The notes under the pieces: generated by a model | Told to the model about the DNA's origin: nothing | Database searches by the model: none | What the model saw: the letters and a program-made list of their open reading frames with translations, nothing else | Assembly: GCA_964036275.1 (NCBI GenBank) | Contig: OZ038433.1 | Location: 1,709,013 to 1,773,012 of the forward strand | Reading direction: 5' to 3' | DNA length: 64,000 nucleotides | Source: Litoditis marina | Taxonomy: Eukaryota; Nematoda; Chromadorea; Rhabditida; Rhabditidae | Part shown: positions 56,001-64,000 of the stretch, piece after piece | How the letters are laid out: the number at the start of each line of letters is the position of its first letter | How positions within the stretch are numbered: position 1 is the stretch's first letter | Position numbers and translations under genes: made by a program

Positions 56001-59000
56001 AGGCTACTCAGAACAAGCGTCATTGCAAAACAGTAAAATACTGTTTATTTGATTTTTCCTCTCGTCGTCTGACTCTCCGGCGCTCGCACTGTCTTTATAT
56101 TTGTTGCAATACGGTTTCGACCAAACGCGATTGCAAGAGACGGGGCGCGCAGACTGTCTGGGTCTCTTACATTTACACGCTTTCTCGTTCACGAACCCAC
56201 TGTGATGACGAATTAATTGGCTGGTATTAAAGTTCAACGTTTGGCGGGTTCATAACTGAAAAAAATACACTGTCATTATGGAATAAAGTTGAAAAATTGG
56301 GGAGCAAGTTGCACAAGGCAGCAATATGTTCACGAAAGCTATTTTTTAGGTTTCTGAACAATCAACGAGGGCTGAGCATATGGAGGCTTCTGCTGCGGTT
56401 TCCAATTGTTCCTCTCGGAAGTCGACGTCAGATGATGGAGTCAATCGATCGAAAAGTATTTTTTTTTAATTTATTCTCTCATATTTTTTATTAGTGCATA
56501 CGCATCATTACTCATTATATCCTTTTCGATGTGATTCGAGGATATCAATTTGTAGTATGGAACATCTATCAGGATATTTGTATTCAAACAATACTGGCTC
56601 AGTTAGATCTTGCTCACCTAAGAACTCATTTTACTCCAAAGTTGTTTGATTGGGCAGCCAGAAATATCCTGTACCCCTCCCCCCTTTTTCTGGCAGAACA
56701 TGTTTTTTTTTCTGAGTTCTGACCCCGATATACGAAACTTGACATATTTTGGATGGTTTAATCACTTGACTTCAGATTCCACTGTCACGCCGTCCTTGTC
56801 AGAAGCCGTTTCATCTGCCGTAGATGAATCGTCGTCAATCATGACGGCATCAGTCTCCGGAAAAGACTCGGCTGTCAAGTCTGCCAACCCTTCACCGGCC
56901 GCCTCGAGCGACAGTTCCAGCCGGCGACGAAACTCGTCCGGGAACAAACGGAGGTGGGGGAAAAGGAAAGAGAGAGGGATTCAAGGAAGGGGGGTGTTTC
57001 ATAGTATATCAATGAATTGGTCGGTTTAAATCTCACAACGTTACTTACTCATGTACATTGGAAGTAGAAATTCGGAGGTCGGAGAAAGATCACATTTTGA
57101 CTTCCAAACGCGTAGTTGTGAGTGAAAAAGTGGATAAAATGTACAAATAATTTTATCTTTTTTTAGGTCTGGTTCGGGTGTGAGCTCTAGTGTCAGTTCG
57201 CGGTCTTCACTCCCGATCGGTAAACGGCGACGAACTTCGGTGACAGGTGGGTTTTTTGAAAATGGGAGAGCACTAGGAATCTAAAGTAACTAGATTTTAT
57301 GGGGATATACAGTAAAGAGTATGGGGTACTGTAACTTTTAACAAGTATGGGAAACCAAGGTAAGTAGATGCTAGGGGGAGTTGTACAACATACTACTATG
57401 ATCCTACGGGTCCTTCTCAACCTATTGTTTCAAGTGTTGCAATACGTGTGTTGATTGGTTCCAACATTGAATAGAATGGAATATTTGTTCAACACATGAT
57501 TTCAAAGAAATGTATTTTCGATTGCAGGCAATAGCCGACCTTCCTCCCGATGTGGAAGTGTGCATACGGCAATTGAAACGGACGAGGAGTCGAAAATGCA
57601 GGAGGATATAGCCAATGAAGGTAGGGTATATGGAGCACGATCGTAGCTCACTTGTAGAAGTTGCTCACGAATTTTGACCAAAGATCACCGAGATCTAACT
57701 ACAAACACGGCGGGGTAGACAGGAGCAAATCCCATACCACAGTTCACACTTCTAAAGCGACTTCAATACGTTCACCTCTTCCCAAAATGTATCAACGGGA
57801 AATCTTTCTCGAAAAACGGTCTTGTACTATGTGAAAACAGTTAACCAATGACTGTTGTATTTTCACTGTGGGGGGCGAAGTAGCTTGATGTGTGGCATTC
57901 TTGCTGTAATTGTGAAATAGAGAAAGAGTTTGTTTAGTTGCAAGCCCGACTATAACAACCCTTTTAACTACGTGTGGCGCGCACGGCCTTCTATTATTCT
58001 ATTCAAGGTGGTGTTGATGTGCCAACCGACTCTCGACCAACCAGCCGCTTGGCACGGGATGATGTCATATCAGAAAAAGATGACGTCATATCGCAGAAAT
58101 ATGACGTGACGACTGTCGCTGTTTCCGGAGGTCCCGTCGGGGATACTTCATCTAAGTTGTCTACGGAGAGTGGACCACTGACCACGGAGCGAGAACAGAG
58201 TAGCACGAGTCACCAAGATGAAGGTTGGTCACAGTTTTAGTTTTTGTTTGAAAATAATTGTTTGGAATATATATGATTGATCACACTATTCTCTTTTTTT
58301 CAAGAACAATCCGCGTACGTGACTATTCCATGAAAAACGATCTTGTTTCCAGATACAATTATCTGAAATTATCTGAAACTTTTGCATGGAAAATAGACAA
58401 TTTTTTTCGTGATTCCCCACCTCCTTTTTGAAAATTTTTCTGGCTATCGTGACAACTTAAGAGGAAATTGGTGAGATCCGTTGTGTATTGTATTTCTTTA
58501 GCCGCCCAATCTGTATTTGTGCTTAAAGGTGACGCTGACGTCTCGGATATGGCGGCCGCATTGGATCGATCACTGAGCCTCTCGTTCTCCATGGAGGAGC
58601 TGAACAAGCGAGATCATCACATGCCAGGTGGGAAGTGGCTACAGAATCCAGTAAGGTTGTCCAAGTAATCGACAAAAATATTTTTTTGTGATATCGGGAA
58701 AATTAGCCTATTCTGATAAAAAACCACGAAATTTCGAGAATTTCAATTGGAAAGGGGTTCCTTTTTGCACAATAGTCTTCTGGCAACATCAATATTCTAC
58801 CAGTGTGTATTTCATTCAGTGTTGTAATGTTAGAAAGTTTCTATGATAAATATGTTACAGGTGACGTTCCAAATGAAACAGCAGCTACAATGGACGTTCA
58901 GCACACGATGGCTGAGCAGGTGTGTGGAAAGTTTGACGTTTCCGTAAGGAAGAAGAAAACATGCGTATTGATTGATTCTCGCACGGCGTTAGCACCGACT

Positions 59001-62000
59001 AGATGGATAGTCATGACTTGTATATTTATAGTTTCCAGCCTCACTCTAATTTCATGGCATGTAGTTATTTACAGTCAAGCCTTGACTTGTGTGAATCGCT
59101 ACGTGTGGAATCTATCCCCGTTGCCTACCCTTTCGCTCTGTCTAAGTCTATTTGTGTACTTGTTAGGTTTCAGCTTACGTAAAGAATAGAATGTTTATTG
59201 AATTACAAGTGAGTGCAAAAGTTGAATACGAAAAGATTCGAAGGTGTCATTTATTTTCCTGATAAGAACATCTTTCAGGACACAATGCAGAACACCATGC
59301 AGAACACGTTGTCGGCGACACTGAACGCGGAGTTGGGCGACTGGAACCGCGCGCCCACCCGAGCCACCAACATGACGGTGCTCAGCAACATGACCAACAT
59401 GAGCATGATGTCGGTACGTTCCACTATGGAATCGAATAGCGTTGATTCGCGATTGAACAAGTGTGGCTTCACCTAGCAGAACCACATGCGTAATATTGTC
59501 AATTGTCACGCACAATGTACTCGCGTGACAGCTCATTGAGGGTAAATTGTATGAGAAAAAGAAAGTTGGCAGTTATGACATACCATTCGGGCTGATTCAA
59601 CATTGCAGTTCAGCAGTTATCGGTAACGTAGTACTGCGGTTAGAACTGAAGACAATAAACTTTTCTCTGTTTCAGCAGTACGGTGGCCGAACGCGAAACG
59701 TGACGCAGGTGTGCAATCAGACGCAGACTCGGCGCAATGTTTCACTGCTCCGCAACGACTCGGACATTATGGGAAACGACGGGGTATGTTCACGCTTCTC
59801 GAATTGGACCAAAGATGAGGGCTACAAGTTTCCCGCGGGAATCTACATAAAAACGTGTACTATGTTCCCAAAATATGTAGTGTTAATATGTTGGAAACAT
59901 CTTCCAATAGTTTCAGAAATCAATGGAACCTAATTTTTCTGAAAATCAACTCGTTTCATAGCCAGCAGGTTGTGTTTTAGTTGCAGGTGTAATTGGCAGG
60001 CAATGTTTATGTTTCAGGAAACGGTGGTTCCGTTCTACCTCCAGAATTACGAGGAGGACGGTTCTCCATTGTCAATGCTACTGCATGTAATTGAACAGAA
60101 GGGAATATGGTCGTGGCACGATTTGCCCAAAGAGTCAGTTTTGGATTATATTATGGTACGAGACCGGAGGTTTCAAAGTCACATCTAGGATGCTGTGACT
60201 GACAAACTACTGAAACACGGGATTACTTAGTGCTGATTTTGGAACATTTGGTGCATATTTGACGTCAGATTTGAATTTCTGGGAAGGATTTTTTTCTCAA
60301 ATTTGGCTAGGAACTAAAATTTTAGTTTACTTATTGGCTGTTATGTGGATTTCGTATGAATTTGCCTGTTTCCAGTGTTTTCGAGAAACCGCGGAAGCTG
60401 GGTGAAGGAGTGTATGGAGAGGTTTTCGGAACAATGTACGACGGACAACCGACTGCCCTCAAGGTACCGTGACACTACATCTACAACACAAACTGCTGTT
60501 TTTTATTCATCTGTGTGAATACTTCACAACCTAATGGGTTCATCATTTTTGTTTTCTTCATCAAGTGATTTCTTAGTTTATTTATTTAACATAAAAGTTG
60601 ACTTCACCTACGATTTAAGGCTTAGGCTTAAGCAAACTACCGTTCTTAGGATATTACCGGAACTATCTGGTAAAGATTTACACAGACAAATAAAAACAGA
60701 AGTTTGTGTTTTGGCCGTGTAGGTACCGTGACATTCTTTAGCCATCAATTCTGTGGAGACTGCGTACATAAACTAGCGTTATGCCAAATGTACCGATTGT
60801 TTCACATCATAGAATGAAAGCTCTCATTTTATGTCGTTACAGTGTGGAAGAATGAAAGCTCTCATTTTATGTCGTTACAGTGTGAAAGAATGAAAGCTCT
60901 CATTTTATGTCGTTACAGTGTGAAGTAATAGTCAAGATAAAGAAGAATAAATGTGGTATTTGCCTCTATAACAGAAACCTCGTTGGTTACCATCCTAAGA
61001 CTCCCAGTCTTCACAAAAATCGTTAGTTCGTTCACTTACAGTTCAATTCTGTCCTGACTGCTATACTTCACTTCATGAATTTCAAACGGTTTGAGGTAGA
61101 GGGGAAACGTACCACTCTCTTCTTCTGTTCTCTATGGTTTTAACTAGTTCAATTGTTAGATGTGAGCTTTCCCTTTATTTGTTTTACATTTCTGATTCCA
61201 GGTGATTCCGTTCCACGGAGACGAGGTGACGTACGCGGGACTGGTGAACGGGGAATCGCTTTGGGAGGCGGAGGAAATCATTCCTGAGGTACGTTTTTTT
61301 CTGTCTGGTAGATGGGCTTGAAATCTAGAGCCTTTTCAGCTTGTTTAACAGAAGAACGTGTTTTCGCTTATTTTGGAACAAGTGTCAACAGCGCATCACA
61401 AAACCCGGCTGGTATTTTTTCACCAATAGGAATAGCAGAATTCCAAGGGGTACATAACTTACAACCTACATATCCCATGTTTGGTAATGACTTGGTGTGT
61501 GTTTTGGGAATCTTCGAGTCGTCCTGTATTCGTGATATCGTCAACTTCAGAGAGAGAGAGAATGAAGCTCCACGAGTTTACTTAGTCAGTTCGTTATTCT
61601 ATAATTCCAGATTCTGATCACACGTGAGCTGTCGGCCCTCTACGACCCCACCGGGCAGTACAGTACGCCCAACTTCATTCGACTCTTGAAGGCCAACGTT
61701 GTCCAGGGTTAGTCATGTTCCGGTCATTCCCACTGAGACTTGGCAACGTCCCAATGAATATTCCAGTCAATTCCTCACATTGTAGTTTTTTCAAGAAATT
61801 GCAAGTTTATGTTTGTTTAGTTCCATAAGAACACGTAAACAAAAATGTCTTTAGAATACTCTACGGTTTCTCTGAGAAATAGGCATCGGTCTCAATGGGA
61901 ATGAAACCAATGTTCCGTGGGCCTGAAAATAGTTCGTTTATGGGAATTATCAATCATCGTAGCAGTCGTGCAACACATCTGGTAGTTAGTTGACGTATAC

Positions 62001-63820
62001 TCGAGTTTTCCAGTTCTCCAACACTTTGTATCATATACGGTACCAGTGATACGGCAGAAAGACAAAGCTTGTATTTTTGTATTGTATTGTATATATCATA
62101 TTTGAATGTATCTTCAACCAGGTAGGATCATTCGTTTGGAAGCGCCCAACCATTGGACTAGTCACCTGCGAATTTCCCTGTTCATATTTCATTTTCATCC
62201 TGTATTTTACTCGAGTGAGTTTTTCCTTTTCAGGGCCGTACGCTGAGTCTCTGCTGACAGCCTGGGACGAGTTTGATGAGCGAAAAACGTCTGAGAATGA
62301 CCGTCCCTCCATCTACTCGTCTGAGAAGCAGCTCCAGCTCACGATCGGGCTCGCCATGGGCGGCGTCGATCTCGAGTCCTATCAGGTACTTTAGAGAACA
62401 TACATGAGGCGACTTTGTTGCCTTACACAAGTTAATTGAAAACAACACTAGGTGGGAGATGAGATATTCACCAGGCGACCATTGTTGAAATTGAGGTAGT
62501 TGAACATGGCGTTGGCGATTCTAGTGATATACTAAATTCGGGTGATATACTAAACCATCCAACAAAGTCGCCTTACATTTGTTAGAGAATCATGAAGACA
62601 TTTAAAAAACAAAAACATGCATCGCAATGGTAAATGTCAACCAAATTGACCTACAAACCAAAGTTGACATAAAACCCCAGTTCACTTCCTCCTTTTAGCA
62701 CTCCGTCACACTCTGGCAACTCTTATCAGCCAGAATAGTTCTGAAAGCGGGATCCTATTTCAAATTGGACCCTCCACTCATGGTTTTTGATTCTTACACT
62801 GCTACAATCTACGCGTTAGATTAAGAGCGCCGCAAATTGGGGTGTTCGTGCATTTCCTACCAACTACCAACTTATCCTCGTGGGTTTCACATTCAGTATA
62901 GTTTGGTCGCTGCATGTGCGTATATTGGTAGCAAGAGCAAGCAATTTGTTTATTTTATGTTGTTTCAGCTGAAGAATGAGAACCAGGTCATCTCGGTGTT
63001 GCTGCAGACGGCGCTGTCTCTACTCATCGCAGAACAGGTATGACCCCATCTTCCCAACCAATCCCACCTCGAGCCTTTCGAAGAGTGACGTGGTCCGAAT
63101 AGTGAAAAATGAACAACCTTGCCGCCAAAAACGAAAGAAATTGTCCATCATAGTAAAATCATTAATTTTCGTGAGTTCGAATCTAAAAACGGACTTTTGG
63201 TGGAATAGTCGAACCTTACTGGTGTTCCGAGGGGAAGGTACTGAGACATGTGGTGCAATGACCCCCGTTTGAGAGAGTGACACCTGACAGTCCATAGTAG
63301 GCGATTTTTAGCAAGCGTTTTCTAAGCTCTATTGTTCAACCATTTTGTTGATTTAATCTGAAAATACCTGCCGCTTGGTACGAAACAGGGTGACACATTA
63401 GCAGATTCCCACGAGCTCACCCTATTCGGTTGTAGGTTCTCCAGTTCGAGCATCGGGACCTGCATATCGGAAACATCCTGGCCGCCGAACAAAAGGAGGA
63501 TGTGAAGTGAGGTTTTACAATCAATATTGTTCTGCGGGAATATTGTTGAATACATAGTTAACATTCCGCTCTATTTTCTTGAAGTGCACCGAGCATTAGA
63601 TAAAGCCGCAACACTGGCAAACATCGCGTAGGTAAGGTAAGCTACGCTTCGTAGAACTAGTTGTTCTAGAATTTATTGGTTGTTTCTCTTGTTTCTGATA
63701 TATTTGCTGTCCTTATACTTTGTTTTTTCAGATATCGATATGACGGAGACGATGTGGTGATCCGGTCGCATGGAGTGAAAATCAACATCATCGACTTCAC
63801 TCTGAGCAGGTTGCACAAAA
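50075..63820 (+). CDS. Haspin-type kinase gene with very long disordered N-terminus, 3' partial
   Basis: A chain of about 32 short exons, all phase-consistent: 50075-50083 (tentative start), 50421-50585, 50861-50992, 51224-51286, 51509-51581, 51839-51929, 52416-52540, 52838-52939, 53178-53293, 53568-53640, 53772-53860, 54100-54189, 54717-54857, 55325-55411, 55720-55815, 56350-56455, 56776-56953, 57167-57246, 57528-57620, 58008-58223, 58502-58627, 58861-58919, 59279-59413, 59676-59783, 60018-60133, 60376-60463, 61202-61288, 61611-61707, 62234-62385, 62969-63037, 63436-63506, 63732-63820. About 1,107 codons, of which about 840 precede the kinase and are Ser/Thr/Asp/Glu-rich with basic patches (KRRRTS, KNSRKNAKKS) and no globular domain seen. 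Known haspins phosphorylate histone H3 Thr3 in mitosis. The N-terminal length is well above the human protein, so a fusion of two gene models is possible, but no stop or phase break separates them. Confidence 0.75.
53670..53748. repeat. CT microsatellite in front of an acceptor
   Basis: (CT)n tract filling most of the 131-bp intron before haspin-gene exon 53772-53860, where it can serve as a polypyrimidine tract. A nearer CCACCAG at 53750-53756 would break the frame. Confidence 0.8.
54868..54989. mobile_element. TTAA fold-back MITE, family A copy 12 (TTAA lost)
   Basis: GAAGAAGGACGATTATGTGG to CGTCCTTCTGTAC, 10 bp after the donor of haspin-gene exon 54717-54857. Neither end keeps TTAA. Confidence 0.8.
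57640..57715. repeat. Family B fold-back, diverged
   Basis: CACTTGTAGAAGTTGCTC to GAGATCTAACTACAAACACGG in the haspin-gene intron 57621-58007. Confidence 0.45.
60811..60924. repeat. Tandem repeat, 38 bp, three copies
   Basis: AGAATGAAAGCTCTC begins each of three almost identical 38-bp units in haspin-gene intron 60464-61201. Each unit ends CGTTACAGTGTG, which contains an acceptor-like TTACAG. Confidence 0.9.
61727..61907. repeat. Family D fold-back, diverged copy
   Basis: GGTCATTCCCACTGAGACTT to CGGTCTCAATGGGAATGAAACC in haspin-gene intron 61708-62233. Confidence 0.6.
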
Positions 63821-64000
63821 GTGAGGTGTTTTTGTAATACCAGCTAAGACAACTGGGCAGTTCTTGAAAGTGTCGTCTGTCAATTGTACTATTGTAGTTT
63901 ACGATACGGGAACATTTGATTTTTCTGTTTCTGTTACTACTTTTTTTCTGGCTGCATATTGTATGCTGTTCTGAAACAACCTTGGACAGTTTTTTTGATA

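Larger units (their letters stand above)
60376..63820 (+). other. Haspin kinase domain exons
   Basis: Domain part of the gene at 50075-63820. Glycine loop GEGVYGEVF and lysine ALK (exon 60376-60463); haspin-specific insert with LWEAEEIIPE, ILITRELSAL; RPSIYSSEKQLQLTIGLAMG then GGVDLESYQ, matching the haspin pattern of a hinge followed by GG-I-D-L-E; catalytic loop FEHRDLHIGN; and IIDFTLSRL, where haspins carry D-Y/F-T instead of DFG. The segment after LHK, including the C-terminal helix, lies beyond the window. The join 60133/60376 uses donor GTCAGT and acceptor TTTCCAG; a second in-phase reading joins 60155 to 60386. Confidence 0.92.

Overview
The window reads as animal nuclear DNA. Genes are split into many short exons (about 25-250 nt) by GT-AG introns, and most acceptors read TTTCAG or TTCCAG. 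Glycine is most often GGA, coding regions are GC-richer than their surroundings, and introns are full of short fold-back repeats. The TTTCAG consensus, the GGA bias, a MACIT collagen resembling nematode COL-99, and acceptor-like sites just upstream of several start codons suggest a nematode or a related ecdysozoan. No species is claimed. All exon models below were read by eye from splice sites, conserved motifs and reading-phase agreement, not from transcripts.

Layout: (1) 739-14991 (+), a transmembrane MACIT-type collagen. (2) 19025-28209 (-), a complete 17-exon activin/TGF-beta type I receptor Ser/Thr kinase of 564 aa. (3) 28755-32181 (+) and 33227-36625 (+), two tandem p24/TMED cargo receptors, each 233 aa. 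(4) 36929-38394 (-) and 43852-45190 (-), two small LEA-like hydrophilic proteins, each with a TATA box and a very short first exon. (5) 45975-48907 (-), a seven-exon 205-aa RING-finger protein with a possible beta-grasp tail. (6) 50075 to beyond the right edge (+), a very long multi-exon gene ending in a haspin-type kinase domain.

The genes do not form one pathway. The collagen and the receptor serve the cell surface and matrix, the p24 pair serves ER-Golgi transport, the LEA pair suggests desiccation or stress tolerance, haspin acts on chromatin, and the RING protein is a likely ubiquitin ligase. Two gene pairs are divergent: receptor and p24-1 across about 0.55 kb, and RING and haspin across about 1.2 kb.

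The non-coding part holds at least six families of non-autonomous fold-back elements. The largest is a TTAA-bounded palindrome of about 124 bp with twelve copies. There is also one hAT-like MITE with an intact 8-bp target duplication, GA/CT microsatellites next to splice sites, two degenerate tRNA-like elements, and C/G-run elements. No transposase or reverse transcriptase ORF was seen, so these elements would have to be mobilised from elsewhere.
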